A stretch of 64,000 bases of DNA from Hyphomicrobium sp. 12-62-95 (GCA_002279935.1 NCCZ01000004.1:310001-374000), one strand, 5' to 3'. Counted from the first letter of the stretch, positions 10,819 to 20,268 are shown. Notes: generated by a model from the letters alone, not told the origin. Translations and numbers: made by a program.

Positions 10819-10992
10819 CGCTCCGCGCCGACAGCCCCCATCGCTGGCAATTTTTTGCAAACCTGCCGCCAGTGGTTAACGGCCTCGCAAGGTCTTAAGC
10901 ACATGATCGTCTAGATGTGGTGCCGGCCGGATGCTGTTGAAGCTCCTCCGCGTCACACGGGCGGTTGTGTTTTTTTTCGAGCGTGTGGGCGT

Positions 10993-12075
10993 ATGAAGGT
11001 TTTGGTCACCGGCGGCGCGGGCTTCATTGGGTCTGCGGTCTGCCGCTATCTCGTGTCGGTGCGCGGCGACAGCGTCGTCAATGTCGACTGTCTGACCTAC
11101 GCAGCCAACCTCGCCTCTCTCGACGAGATCGCTGACGATCCCCGCTACAGCTTCCATCAGGTCAACATCTGCGACGGCCCCGCCATTGCGTCCATTCTGC
11201 GCCGCGAGCAGCCCGACGCCATCATGCATCTGGCCGCCGAAAGCCACGTCGACCGCTCGATCACCGGCCCCGCCGCCTTTATCGAAACCAACATCCGCGG
11301 CACCTACGAGATGCTCGAAGCCGCCCGCCACTACTGGTCGGCGCTGTCTGCCGAGCGCAAGGCCCGCTTCCGCTTCCTGCATGTCTCCACCGATGAAGTC
11401 TTCGGCAGCCTTGGCGACGACGGCCACTTCACGCCCGATACGCCTTACGACCCCAGCTCGCCCTATTCCGCCAGCAAAGCCGCCTCCGACCACCTCGCCA
11501 TGGCCTGGCTCCGCACGTATGGCCTCCCCGTCGTGCTCTCCAACTGCTCGAACAACTACGGGCCGTATCACTTCCCCGAAAAACTGATCCCCTTGATGAT
11601 CACCAACGCGCTGCTCGGCCGAGATCTGCCCGTGTACGGCGCCGGCGCCAACGTGCGCGATTGGCTCTACGTCGACGATCACGCCCGCGCACTCACCACC
11701 ATCTGCGAAAACGGCACACCCGGCGAAAGCTACCTCGTCGGCGGCCGCAACGAGCGCACCAACCTCGACGTCGTGCAAACGATCATACGCATCCTCGATC
11801 GCCAGCGCCCCCGCGACGATGGCCGCTCCTATCAAGAGCAGATGATGTTCGTTGAAGACCGCCCCGGTCACGATTTCCGCTATGCCATCGATCCCACCAA
11901 GCTCGAAACCGAACTCGGCTGGCAGGCCTCCGAAACCTTCGAAACCGGCATCGAAAAAACCGTCGCCTGGTATCTATCCAACGAATCCTGGTGGATGCCG
12001 CTGCGTCTGCGCCGATACACCGGCGAGCGCTTAGGACTTCCAGCGTCCCCTGTCACAGAAAAGAAGCGCGCGTGA
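10993..12075 (+). CDS. rmlB: dTDP-glucose 4,6-dehydratase
   Basis: A 360-residue short-chain dehydrogenase/reductase that makes dTDP-4-keto-6-deoxyglucose on the way to dTDP-L-rhamnose. The NAD-binding GGAGFIGS motif is at residues about 7-14. The catalytic Thr-Asp-Glu of RmlB appears in [13 protein letters not shown], and the Tyr-x3-Lys is [24 protein letters not shown] and DWLYVDDH are also typical. The start at 10993 puts the Rossmann motif at the usual distance from the N terminus; longer starts add unrelated residues. rmlD follows 36 bases downstream, but rmlA and rmlC are not in the window. Confidence 0.95.
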   Translation: MKVLVTGGAGFIGSAVCRYLVSVRGDSVVNVDCLTYAANLASLDEIADDPRYSFHQVNICDGPAIASILRREQPDAIMHLAAESHVDRSITGPAAFIETNIRGTYEMLEAARHYWSALSAERKARFRFLHVSTDEVFGSLGDDGHFTPDTPYDPSSPYSASKAASDHLAMAWLRTYGLPVVLSNCSNNYGPYHFPEKLIPLMITNALLGRDLPVYGAGANVRDWLYVDDHARALTTICENGTPGESYLVGGRNERTNLDVVQTIIRILDRQRPRDDGRSYQEQMMFVEDRPGHDFRYAIDPTKLETELGWQASETFETGIEKTVAWYLSNESWWMPLRLRRYTGERLGLPASPVTEKKRA

Positions 12076-12111
12076 TCTAGGCGGAGTGGACCCGTCAGCA
12101 AGGACGTTCCC

Positions 12112-13014
12112 ATGAAGATCGCCGTCGTCGGCCGCGAAGGCCAGCTCGCACAATGCCTGCGCATCCAGGGCCGCGCACGGGGCCACTACGTCCACGCCGC
12201 CGGCCGCCCTGACGTCGATCTCACAAAGCCCGAAACCGTCGGTGCTTGGCTCGATCAGGTCAAGCCCGGCCTCGTCGTCAATGCCGCCGCCTATACGGCC
12301 GTCGACAAAGCCGAAACCGAGTGCGAACAAGCCTTTCTCATCAACGCGACCGGAGCCGGCGAGCTGTCGCGCCTCTGCGCCGCCGCTTCCATTCCTCTGA
12401 TCCACATCTCGACCGACTTCGTCTTCGATGGCACGCGCCGCCGCCCCTATGTTGAAACTGATACTGTGCTCCCCCTCGGCACGTACGGCACTAGCAAAGC
12501 AGCCGGCGAAATGGCCGTGCAACGCGCTTGCCCGCAGCACGTGATCCTGCGCACGTCCTGGATCTACAGCGCACACGGCAACAACTTCCTGAAAACAATG
12601 CTGCGTCTCGGTGCCGAACGCGCCGAACTCGGCGTCGTCGACGACCAGCGCGGGTCACCCACAAGTGCGCACGATCTCGCCGATGCCATTCTCGAAATCG
12701 CCCCTCGCCTCGCCGCCGCGACTGATCCCTCGCTCTGGGGCACGTATCACGTGACCGGCGCTTACGAGACCACATGGCATGGCTTTGCCGCCGAGATCTT
12801 TCGCCAGGCCGCAATACGCGGCGCCACCGTTCCGCGCCTCAAGGCCATCACCACGGCGGAATATCCCACCCCTGCCCGCCGCCCCGCCTACTCTGTCCTG
12901 GACAACACGAAGTTCTTAGAAACCTTCGGCTTCGCATTGCCCGATTGGCGCGCCAGCTTGAGCCGCTGCATGGCGGACGTCTGCCCCAATCAAGCGCCCG
13001 GTCAGGTCGCCTAA
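12112..13014 (+). CDS. rmlD: dTDP-4-dehydrorhamnose reductase
   Basis: A 300-residue reductase for the last step of dTDP-L-rhamnose synthesis. It has an N-terminal nucleotide-binding segment (KIAVVGREGQLAQCL; the first glycine is in GREGQL rather than the commoner GxxGQLG). It also has VVNAAAYTAVDKAE, ISTDFVFDG and the catalytic YGTSKAAGE. The family usually has YGxTK here, so the motif is close to standard. It is transcribed with rmlB, and together they imply rhamnose-containing surface polysaccharide. Confidence 0.93.
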   Translation: MKIAVVGREGQLAQCLRIQGRARGHYVHAAGRPDVDLTKPETVGAWLDQVKPGLVVNAAAYTAVDKAETECEQAFLINATGAGELSRLCAAASIPLIHISTDFVFDGTRRRPYVETDTVLPLGTYGTSKAAGEMAVQRACPQHVILRTSWIYSAHGNNFLKTMLRLGAERAELGVVDDQRGSPTSAHDLADAILEIAPRLAAATDPSLWGTYHVTGAYETTWHGFAAEIFRQAAIRGATVPRLKAITTAEYPTPARRPAYSVLDNTKFLETFGFALPDWRASLSRCMADVCPNQAPGQVA

Positions 13015-13026
13015 AATCCGCCAGCG

Positions 13027-13890
13027 CTATATCGCGACCAGGACATCTGTCGGACCCAGCGGCGCATCGAAGCGCATGCCCGCCGACGTGCCGGTCACCC
13101 ATGCAATCGTTCCATGGAACTGGCGGCCGGAAACGAAATCAACGCGAACCCGATCGCCGCGCTTCAGACCCGCGATGCGCCCCAATCCCAAACCGCCTGC
13201 CGACGCATCGCGCACGAAGCCCGTCTGCAATTGATGCGGCCCATGCACGAGACAATTCTGGAGCACCGCGCGCCGCGGCGCGCGCCGCTTCTGCGGTAGC
13301 GGGGGAACATAAAGGCGTCCGGCTTCGTCGAGACACGGCTTCAATCCATTCGCCGCCCCGCCCAACAGCGCCGAAACAATCCGGGAATTCTGGTGATGCA
13401 GTTCTGGCAATGGCGATGCCGGCGCGTCTTCCAGTTCCAGCATCAGCGCTTTGGTCTCACGCGCTAGCGCCCGCCAGCTCGTCTGCAGCATCCGCGCATG
13501 CAGCACCGCCGCCCGTGGCAACGACAAAGCCTCGCAGTCGTCGAGGAACGCATTGAGGCCCGTACTGGCAGACGCGAGATCCTTGAGGAACGCGTGGACG
13601 CTGGCCGCCATCGGCGGATCGATCTCATCGTGGTCGATCAGCACAGGAAGCAGCGTGCGCAGTGGCGCATGGTCGGGCGCGAACCGGGCAATCTCGCTGG
13701 CACGCAAGACACTTCGCCAGTCGTTCAACGCATTGGCCGCCGTGGCGATCACAGCTACACCAACCGCCGTCGGGTGTAACTCTGAGATGAGATGTTCGAA
13801 AAGCCGGTCACTGGTTTCGCCAGCCTGGACCGGGACGTGGTCGGCGTGCTCCGCGGTCGCCGCATACCGGACGTGTCGAGCCTGTAACAT
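13027..13890 (-). CDS. PilZ-domain protein (probable cyclic-di-GMP receptor)
   Basis: A 287-residue protein with no signal peptide. The C-terminal ~90 residues form a PilZ domain: the basic RRAPRR motif near residue 205 and the downstream DASAGGLGLG (D/NxSxxG) motif are the two cyclic-di-GMP binding elements, followed by GDRVRVDF. The N-terminal ~190 residues are helical and unrecognised. The gene converges on rmlD with a 12-base gap. An effect on surface polysaccharide or motility would fit the neighbours but is inference. Confidence 0.8.
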   Translation of the reverse strand: MLQARHVRYAATAEHADHVPVQAGETSDRLFEHLISELHPTAVGVAVIATAANALNDWRSVLRASEIARFAPDHAPLRTLLPVLIDHDEIDPPMAASVHAFLKDLASASTGLNAFLDDCEALSLPRAAVLHARMLQTSWRALARETKALMLELEDAPASPLPELHHQNSRIVSALLGGAANGLKPCLDEAGRLYVPPLPQKRRAPRRAVLQNCLVHGPHQLQTGFVRDASAGGLGLGRIAGLKRGDRVRVDFVSGRQFHGTIAWVTGTSAGMRFDAPLGPTDVLVAI

Positions 13891-14005
13891 TGTTAACGAC
13901 CCTTGGTTCTAGGTTGTCCTAACCTCAACCTAGAGTAGAAAAACTAATTCCGGGTAACGGACGCCGTTTCAAGCCAAACTAACCGAAAAAACGTGCGGCC
14001 AAGCC

Positions 14006-15343
14006 TCAAGCAACGGAAAAGGCGCCGGAAATGGTGCTCCGGATCATCTCCGTCACCCGCTCCGATTTACCGATCGGCCCGGCGTAAATTGCGGCAGCGC
14101 CTGTCTCGGCGATGGCCTCCGGCACATCCTCGGCCGCGTGCAACCCATCTCCCGAGAAAAATCCACTGACGATGGTCGGGCTCCCTGCATCACGGCGAAG
14201 TGCATCCTCGAGAAATTCCGGCTCTTCCAGAAACGCCGTCTCGACCCGGCCAAAGCCACCCGCCCGCTCGATCGCCGCCGCCACCACACGAGTCGCCTCC
14301 GCCGATGCCGGCCCGATCTTCGACCCATGCCCCACAACCAGCAATCGCGCCGCGGCCGCCGCGACCCCCGCCTGCTCGGCCGCCGCCAAGGCCTCCGCCC
14401 GCATCAGATCGGGCAAGCGGGGATCGGCACCGAGTGGCGGCAAGACATGCACATCAACCGGTATCTCCAAAGCCGCTAGGCGCTGCGTCAGAACTTTCCG
14501 CGTGAAATAGCCCTCGGCCATGAACATCGGATAGACCGCAAGACATTTGGCTCCCGACGCGAGTGCCGCGCGCACGGAATCCTCCAGCAGCGGTTCACCG
14601 CGCAAAATCCCAGCCGATACACTATGAAACGCCCTGTCCGAACCCAGCCGCGCGCAATGCGCAAGCAGCGTCGCGTTCGGGTTCTCGCCACCCCGATCCC
14701 CATGCGCCGCAAGAATGACAGCCACATCCTTCAGCGCCACCGGTGCCCGCACCGGCCGCGCCACAGACGCCAGCGCTTCGTCGACAATCGCGCGCACGCC
14801 CGGATCGAGGGGCAAAGCCAATGCCGCCGCCTGCCCCTCCTCGGACATCTTCTTCCACGTCTTCTGCACGATCCCGATCATCTTTGCGCGATCGTGTTTC
14901 GGCGCGAAATCCGCCGCGTAGAACTGCAGAAACACCAGACACGCCACATCCTCGAGCGTCTGGCTTTCAACATCCGTCTTGAGATTTTCTTTGCGAATGA
15001 GGGTCGCGACCTTCTGCACGGTCTCCGCGTCGAACCCACTTCCGCTGAGGATCTCACCCGCCCACTCCGCATGCCGCCGCTTGAGTTCGCCCCGCCAGCG
15101 GTGATACCCCGCCCGGTCCATCGGATAACTGTCGCGCGGGATCGTCCACCGCTTGAGATGCTGTGCCCGCGCCGCCAGACGCAATGCCTCCGATGCCTCC
15201 GGCACCAGCCGCGCCAGCGTCAGGCTCATCCGCTCCGAATAGACGAGTTCCGCTGGCCGCGCGGCCCCATCAACAAGAACCGTATTCGGGTCCTCCGCGT
15301 TGGCGGCGTCGATGCGTGAAATGGCAGTCTCGAAAGGCGTCAT
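14006..15343 (-). CDS. DUF4202 domain fused to CbiX-type cobaltochelatase domains
   Basis: A 445-residue fusion. Residues 1-200 match DUF4202 (TPFETAISRIDAANAEDPN, then WTIPRDSYPMDRAGYHRWR). Residues about 215-445 hold two CbiX half-domains, with the metal-site motifs ILAAHGDRGG and LLVVGHGSKIG. CbiX enzymes insert cobalt or iron into sirohydrochlorin or use related substrates. The start at 15343 begins the DUF4202 domain exactly; a longer in-frame extension to 15472 looks unrelated. It is divergent from the DUF2256 gene with only 40 bases between starts. No cobalamin or siroheme genes are nearby, so the substrate is uncertain. Confidence 0.8.
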   Translation of the reverse strand: MTPFETAISRIDAANAEDPNTVLVDGAARPAELVYSERMSLTLARLVPEASEALRLAARAQHLKRWTIPRDSYPMDRAGYHRWRGELKRRHAEWAGEILSGSGFDAETVQKVATLIRKENLKTDVESQTLEDVACLVFLQFYAADFAPKHDRAKMIGIVQKTWKKMSEEGQAAALALPLDPGVRAIVDEALASVARPVRAPVALKDVAVILAAHGDRGGENPNATLLAHCARLGSDRAFHSVSAGILRGEPLLEDSVRAALASGAKCLAVYPMFMAEGYFTRKVLTQRLAALEIPVDVHVLPPLGADPRLPDLMRAEALAAAEQAGVAAAAARLLVVGHGSKIGPASAEATRVVAAAIERAGGFGRVETAFLEEPEFLEDALRRDAGSPTIVSGFFSGDGLHAAEDVPEAIAETGAAAIYAGPIGKSERVTEMIRSTISGAFSVA

Positions 15344-15383
15344 ACCCTTAGCCTCATGATCCGGAGCGCGTATATGGAACATC

Positions 15384-15554
15384 ATGGCAAAGATGCGCAA
15401 GAAATCCGATCTGCCCACCAAACCCTGCGCCGCCTGCGGCCGCCCGTTCGCGTGGCGCAAGGCCTGGGCCAAGGTGTGGGACGATGTCCGCTACTGCTCC
15501 GACCGTTGCCGCAAGGAAAAGGGCAAGGTCACTCCTCCCCATCCCAAGGGCTAA
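15384..15554 (+). CDS. DUF2256 small zinc-ribbon protein
   Basis: A 56-residue protein with CAACGRPFAWRKAW and CSDRC, a four-cysteine zinc ribbon typical of DUF2256. The family is often found beside cryptochrome/photolyase genes, and here the photolyase gene converges on it with a 26-base overlap (its stop is at 15529). Function unknown. The C-terminal basic tail (KEKGKVTPPHPKG) is also typical. Confidence 0.85.
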   Translation: MAKMRKKSDLPTKPCAACGRPFAWRKAWAKVWDDVRYCSDRCRKEKGKVTPPHPKG

Positions 15555-17097
15555 GCCCGTCGAGAAACGCCTTCGCGTCCTGCCGCACCGCATCCTGATC
15601 CGCCTTCGAAAACTTGCGCCACGTCGCATACATCTGCGTCATCCGCGGATTTCCAGCGAGCTTACCGGCATTGCGATCCAAAAAATCCCAGTAGAGCGCA
15701 TTGAACGGACAGGCCCCCGCCCCCGTTCTCTTCTTCACATCGTACCGGCACGACCCGCAGTAATCCGACATCCGGTTGATGTAGTTCCCGCTCGCCGCAT
15801 AGGGCTTGGAGCCGAGCAATCCCCCATCCGCAAACTGGCTCATGCCGAGCGTATTCGGCAGCTCAACCCACTCATACGCATCCGCATAAACCGCCAGATA
15901 CCATTCGTGCACCTGTTTCGGATCGATCCCCGCCAGCAGCGCGAAATTGCCCGTCACCATCAGCCGCTGAATGTGATGCGCATAGGCTTCCCGCTTCGTC
16001 TGTCCGATCGCCGCGCCGAGGCACGCCATGTCTGTCTCACCCGTCCAATAGAAGTCGGGGATCGGCCGCGTCGCACCGAGAAAGTTCTGCTCCACATACT
16101 CCGGCATCTTCAGCCAATAGATGCCGCGCACATACTCCCGCCACCCGATGATCTGTCGGATGAAACCCTCCGCTGCGTTCAACGGCACCCGCCCCGCGCG
16201 GTACTCTTTCTCCACCCGTCGGCACACATCGAGCGGATCAAGCAACCCGGCATTGATGTAGAGCGACAGAATGGAGTGATAGAGAAACGGCTCCGACAGC
16301 AACATTGCATCCTGGTAGTCGCCAAACTGCGCCAATCCTGTCTTCAAGAAATGCCGCAACTGCTTTTCCGCGTCGGCGCGCGTCACGCCGAACCAGAACG
16401 GCTCCAGATCGCCGAAATGATTGTTGAACCGCTTCCCCACGAGATCGAGCACATCGCGTGTGATGTTATCGGGCTGAAACCGCAGCGGCTTGGGAATAAA
16501 CAGATCGGCCTTCGCCGGCTTGCGGTTTTCTGCATCGAAATTCCACCGCCCGCCCTCCGGCTCCTCGCCGTCCATCAAGAGCCCGGTCTTGCGCCGCATC
16601 TCGCGATAGAAAAACTCCATGCGCAGCGATTTGCGCCCCGCGGCCCACGCCGCGAATTCTCCCCTCGCACACAAGAAGCGATCGTCGGGCAAGACGCGCA
16701 CCGGCAACCCGGATTCGCCCTCCCACGTCCGGATCATCTCCGCCACGCGCCACTCGCCAGGCTCCGTCACAACAATGCCGCTGGCCTTGATCTCGCGCGC
16801 CGCCCGTTTCACTTCGCTGGTAAAGCTGCCGCCGTTCTTCTTGTCGTCCAGCCGCACGTACCGCACCGTCCAGCCGGCAGCCTCCAACTCGGCCGCAAAA
16901 TGCCGCATGGCCGCGAATAGGAATGCGATCTTCTTCTTGTGATGCCGCACATAGCTCGCCTCGTCGGCGACTTCCGCCATCAGCACCACATCGCGCGCTT
17001 TGTCAGCCGCCCGGAGGCTCGCAAGCCCCAGGCTCAGCTGGTCGCCGAGAACGACAATAAGCGCCGGGCCGGCGGCGGCAGTCCGGGAGGGAGGCAT
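15529..17097 (-). CDS. Fe-S cluster (6-4) photolyase / bacterial cryptochrome (FeS-BCP)
   Basis: A 522-residue member of the deoxyribodipyrimidine photolyase-related (PhrB-like) family. It uses FAD, a lumazine antenna and a [4Fe-4S] cluster to repair UV photoproducts. The N-terminal Rossmann part starts with LIVVLGDQL. The FAD domain has MQRL-like HHIQRLMVTGNFALL and the EWYLAVYADAYEWVELPNT segment. The cluster cysteines lie in DYCGSCRYDVKKRTGAGACP plus one upstream. Length is normal and the frame is intact. Repair of (6-4) lesions is inferred from characterised family members. Confidence 0.93.
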   Translation of the reverse strand: MPPSRTAAAGPALIVVLGDQLSLGLASLRAADKARDVVLMAEVADEASYVRHHKKKIAFLFAAMRHFAAELEAAGWTVRYVRLDDKKNGGSFTSEVKRAAREIKASGIVVTEPGEWRVAEMIRTWEGESGLPVRVLPDDRFLCARGEFAAWAAGRKSLRMEFFYREMRRKTGLLMDGEEPEGGRWNFDAENRKPAKADLFIPKPLRFQPDNITRDVLDLVGKRFNNHFGDLEPFWFGVTRADAEKQLRHFLKTGLAQFGDYQDAMLLSEPFLYHSILSLYINAGLLDPLDVCRRVEKEYRAGRVPLNAAEGFIRQIIGWREYVRGIYWLKMPEYVEQNFLGATRPIPDFYWTGETDMACLGAAIGQTKREAYAHHIQRLMVTGNFALLAGIDPKQVHEWYLAVYADAYEWVELPNTLGMSQFADGGLLGSKPYAASGNYINRMSDYCGSCRYDVKKRTGAGACPFNALYWDFLDRNAGKLAGNPRMTQMYATWRKFSKADQDAVRQDAKAFLDGLSPWDGEE

Positions 17098-17115
17098 TGA
17101 GTCTCGCGCAAGGAG

Positions 17116-17481
17116 TTACAACGGTGCCTTGAATACGAAGAAGGCGCCCGCGACGATCAACGAAAACCCCACGAGATGGTTCACCGTGATTGCCTCATTC
17201 AACACCACCACCGAGAACACGGCGAACACGACCAGCGTGATCACCTCTTGGATGGTCTTCAGTTCCGCCGCCGAATAGGTGCCATGCCCGATCCGGTTCG
17301 CCGGCACCGCCAAACAGTATTCGAAAAACGCAATCCCCCAGCTCACCAGGATCGCCGTAATCAACGGCGCGGACTTGTATTTCAGGTGCCCGTACCAAGC
17401 GAGCGTCATGAACACGTTCGACGCTGTCAGAAGTAGGATCGGCGCCAGCCAAGCTGGCGGCAGAAACGAAGCCAAGGACAT
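17116..17481 (-). CDS. DMT-family membrane protein (DUF486)
   Basis: A 121-residue protein with four predicted membrane helices. The family pattern NVFMTLAWYGHLKYK, the EYCLAVPANRIGH segment and the TIQEVITL motif identify DUF486, small relatives of the drug/metabolite transporter superfamily. Substrate unknown. It lies 18 bases upstream of the photolyase on the same strand and may be co-transcribed with it. Confidence 0.9.
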   Translation of the reverse strand: MSLASFLPPAWLAPILLLTASNVFMTLAWYGHLKYKSAPLITAILVSWGIAFFEYCLAVPANRIGHGTYSAAELKTIQEVITLVVFAVFSVVVLNEAITVNHLVGFSLIVAGAFFVFKAPL

Positions 17482-17623
17482 CCTCCGGGAAAACTGCGAT
17501 CGATAACCGTAAATCCGGACTTAAGGGCCGCCGGGCCCCGATTGCAACGTTCCCGCCCTCGACAGAAGCTGCGTCCCCGGTCTAACACTGCCCCACCACA
17601 GCAACGCTCCACCGAAAGCCCCG

Positions 17624-18172
17624 ATGCCGCCCCGCGACCCAAAGCTCGAAAATTTGCTCTCGGGCGTCGCCGGCGGCGACGAAGCCGCGTTCGCGGAGCT
17701 TTATCAGGCCACCTCTTCGAAACTCTTAGGCGTTGCCATCCGTATCCTCCGCAACCGGGAAGTGGCCGAAGAAGTGCTGCAGGAGGCCTTCTTCAAGGTC
17801 TGGGAACGGGCCGGGGACTACAATTCCGGCATCGCTTCCCCCATAACCTGGATGGCGACCATTGTTCGCAATCGTGCACTTGATGAAGCCCGCCGCCGGG
17901 TCATCCGGCCCTCGGGCGACGAAAGTGAACTGGAGAACATCGAAAGCGGCGATGAACATCCCATCGCCGCCCTCGAACGGGCCGAAGACGTTGAGCGGCT
18001 CCTGCGCTGCCTAGACGGCCTGGAGCCGGAGAAAAAGGAGATCGTCCGCCTTGCCTATCTGGACGGTCTGAGCCGGGAAGCACTGGCGGCCCGGTTCAAC
18101 AGACCAGAAGGTACGATCAAGACCTGGCTCCACCGGAGCCTTGCACTTTTGAAAGGTTGCCTCGAGCAATGA
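17624..18172 (+). CDS. ECF-type RNA polymerase sigma factor
   Basis: A 182-residue ECF sigma factor. Region 2 spans residues about 20-90 (AFAELYQATSSKLLGVAIRIL, EEVLQEAFFKVWERA, SPITWMATIVRNRALDEARR). Region 4 spans about 125-175 (LEPEKKEIVRLAYLDGLSREALAARFNRPEGTIKTW). It resembles the RpoE/SigK group. The stop overlaps the start of the anti-sigma gene (ATGA), which indicates translational coupling. The bufferin genes downstream on the same strand are likely targets. No convincing autoregulatory promoter could be assigned by eye. Confidence 0.92.
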   Translation: MPPRDPKLENLLSGVAGGDEAAFAELYQATSSKLLGVAIRILRNREVAEEVLQEAFFKVWERAGDYNSGIASPITWMATIVRNRALDEARRRVIRPSGDESELENIESGDEHPIAALERAEDVERLLRCLDGLEPEKKEIVRLAYLDGLSREALAARFNRPEGTIKTWLHRSLALLKGCLEQ

Positions 18173-18888
18173 CTGAGCTCGACGACATTGAGGGACTGGC
18201 CGCCGAGTACGTTCTTGGCACGCTGTCGCGCGAGGAGCGTCAGACGGTTGCCGACCGCCGCGCCGCTGACAAGGCCCTCGATCGCGCCATCGCCGCCTGG
18301 GAAAAGCGCCTCGGTCCGATGGTCGAAACCGTCGCGCCCGTCGCCCCTTCACCGAACCTCTACAACAAGATCCGCGCGCAAATCGGCCTCTCGCAACACG
18401 TCATCTCGCTGAAGGCTCGCGAGCAGGCCCTCGCCCGCCGCGCCAACCGCTGGCGCAACGCTTTTGCTGGCGCGACCGCGCTGGCCGCTTCGCTGGCCGG
18501 CATCATGGTCTATCGCGATGCCGTCGTACCTCAGCCAGCCACGCAGTACGTCGCGGTGCTCGACGCTGGAAATGACAAGCCGGCCTTCCTGCTCACCGTC
18601 GACACCAAAACCAACATGTGCGTGATCACCGCCGTCAACCCGCCCAAGCAGAGCGACAAGACTTATCAGGTCTGGATGGTCTCCGACAAAATGCCCAAGC
18701 CCAAGTCCCTTGGCATGATGAACGAGCCCGGCGAAATGCAGGCAATGCCGATGCAGGCGGGTCCCGAGATGGACCTGTTCATGAACGCGTCGTTCGCGGT
18801 CAGCGTTGAACCCATGGGCGGTTCGCCCACCGGTACGCCCACCGGCCCCGTCCTCTTCACCGGCAAGCTGATCCAGGCCACGCCTTAA
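18169..18888 (+). CDS. RskA-type anti-sigma factor with Met-rich periplasmic segment
   Basis: A 239-residue anti-sigma factor. Residues 1-75 are the cytoplasmic sigma-binding part (DDIEGLAAEYVLGTLSREER). One membrane helix lies near residues 97-118, and the rest is a periplasmic RskA domain (TYQVWMVSDKMPKPKSLGMM). Ten methionines fall within about 50 residues from WMVSDK to EPMGG. That is unusual for the family and reminiscent of Cu(I)-binding periplasmic segments. The start at 18169 overlaps the sigma stop; a start at 18157 is also open. It should hold the sigma factor at the membrane until a signal arrives. The metal-sensing idea is inference. Confidence 0.85.
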   Translation: MTELDDIEGLAAEYVLGTLSREERQTVADRRAADKALDRAIAAWEKRLGPMVETVAPVAPSPNLYNKIRAQIGLSQHVISLKAREQALARRANRWRNAFAGATALAASLAGIMVYRDAVVPQPATQYVAVLDAGNDKPAFLLTVDTKTNMCVITAVNPPKQSDKTYQVWMVSDKMPKPKSLGMMNEPGEMQAMPMQAGPEMDLFMNASFAVSVEPMGGSPTGTPTGPVLFTGKLIQATP

Positions 18889-19032
18889 CACGTCAATAAT
18901 GTGCACGCGCCCTGAAACCCGGCCGGGCCCTGACCGTAACTCCCCGTATCACACAGGGGAGAATGGCTCGCGTCCCTGCGTGGCAAGCCCCATGAGCCAA
19001 TGTCAATCCATTGAGCAATAAGGAAACGCACC

Positions 19033-19332
19033 ATGCAAATCACCGCTAAGTCGGGCTCAGCCATCGCCGCCGCCGCCGCCGCACTGCTCCTCGCCGGCGC
19101 CGTTGCGTCGCCGTCGATCGCCGCCTCCGATGCCAAGGGCCATTGCATGGGCGCGAACGCCTGCAAGGGCCAGAGCGCCTGCAAGACCGCCAAGAACGAG
19201 TGCGGCGGCCAGAATGGCTGCAAGGGCCAGGGCTTCCTCGAAACGACCAAAGCGGAATGCGACAAGATCGAAGGCGCCAAGTTCGAAGCCATGAAGATGG
19301 ACGACATGAAGATGGACGACAAGAAGGGCTGA
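19033..19332 (+). CDS. bufA2: BufA2-type periplasmic bufferin metallophore precursor
   Basis: A 99-residue secreted peptide precursor. A signal peptide covers about residues 1-31. The mature part has six cysteines (38, 44, 50, 57, 63, 76) in repeated C-x5-C spacing, with CxGxNxC and CKGxxxC patterns typical of bufferins. In characterised bufferins the MNIO enzyme BufB and its partner BufC convert cysteines to thiooxazole-type groups that bind copper. The tail repeats MKMDDMKMDD, giving four Met and several Asp residues as possible extra metal ligands. It is followed by bufB and bufC and preceded by the sigma/anti-sigma pair. Confidence 0.85.
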   Translation: MQITAKSGSAIAAAAAALLLAGAVASPSIAASDAKGHCMGANACKGQSACKTAKNECGGQNGCKGQGFLETTKAECDKIEGAKFEAMKMDDMKMDDKKG

Positions 19333-19397
19333 TCCTGCGGCCGGCTCTGGGAGCGCCGCAAGGCGCTTTCGGACCCACGCTTGCGAGCAAATTCCCG

Positions 19398-20267
19398 ATG
19401 AACAGCCAATCGCTAGATCAAACCGCTGTGCGCCCCCGCTATTTGGGCTTCGGCCTGGGGTTGCGCCCGCAGCACTACGCCGACATTCTCGGTGGCAATC
19501 CCGACGTCGATTGGTTCGAGGTTATTTCCGAAAATTACATGGTGCCCGGCGGCCAGCCGCTGCGCATGCTGGAACGCATTCGCGCCCGCTATCCCATCGT
19601 CATGCACGGCGTCTCGCTGTCGATTGCGTCCACATCACCCATCGATCATGCATATCTCGCCGGCCTGCGCACGCTCGCCGATCGCTTCGAACCCGAATTC
19701 GTCTCCGACCACCTCTGTTGGACGGGCGTCCATGGCGTCAACCTTCACGACCTCCTGCCCGTGCCCTACACCCGCGAAGCCCTCGACCATGTCTGCGCCC
19801 GTGTCGCCGCCGTCCAAGACGCCATCGCACGTCCCTTGGCGCTCGAAAACGTATCGAGCTACGTCGAGTACGCGCACTCGGAGATGAGCGAATGGGACTT
19901 CCTTGCCGAGTTGACCCGTCGCACCGGCTGCTGGTTGGTCCTTGACGTCAACAACGTCTTTGTTTCGGCTTTCAACCATGGTTGGGATGCGCGCCGCTTC
20001 ATCGATGCGATCCCGCGCGACCGTGTCGTGCAGTTCCATCTGGCCGGCCACGAACACGCGATGACCCACATTATCGATACCCATGACGCGCTGGTCCCGC
20101 CCGAGGTCTGGGATCTTTACGCCTATGCCGTCGATCGTTTCGGCGCCGTTTCAACCATCATCGAGCGTGACGATCACATCCCGCCGCTCGCCGACATGGT
20201 GAGCGAACTCTCCATCGCCCGCCGCATCGCGCACGAACGCATTCCATCTTTCGCCAAGGTCTCGTGA
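19398..20267 (+). CDS. bufB: BufB, DUF692 multinuclear non-heme iron oxidase (MNIO)
   Basis: A 289-residue TIM-barrel MNIO enzyme that modifies cysteines of the precursor peptide. Likely metal ligands are visible in conserved strings: MHGVSLS, SDHLCW, LALENVSS, LVLDVNNV, VQFHLAGHEH and IIERDDHIPPL. The start at 19398 is chosen because the family begins with a PRYLGFGLGLRPQH segment soon after the N terminus; the open frame extends much further upstream through bufA2. It is one base from bufC, which implies translational coupling. Confidence 0.93.
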   Translation: MNSQSLDQTAVRPRYLGFGLGLRPQHYADILGGNPDVDWFEVISENYMVPGGQPLRMLERIRARYPIVMHGVSLSIASTSPIDHAYLAGLRTLADRFEPEFVSDHLCWTGVHGVNLHDLLPVPYTREALDHVCARVAAVQDAIARPLALENVSSYVEYAHSEMSEWDFLAELTRRTGCWLVLDVNNVFVSAFNHGWDARRFIDAIPRDRVVQFHLAGHEHAMTHIIDTHDALVPPEVWDLYAYAVDRFGAVSTIIERDDHIPPLADMVSELSIARRIAHERIPSFAKVS

Positions 20268-20268
20268 C

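Noticed and set aside
17543..17576. ECF autoregulatory promoter (TGCAAC with GCGTCC) before the sigma gene
   Set aside because: The spacing of 22 bases is too long for the usual ECF promoter, so it was not annotated.
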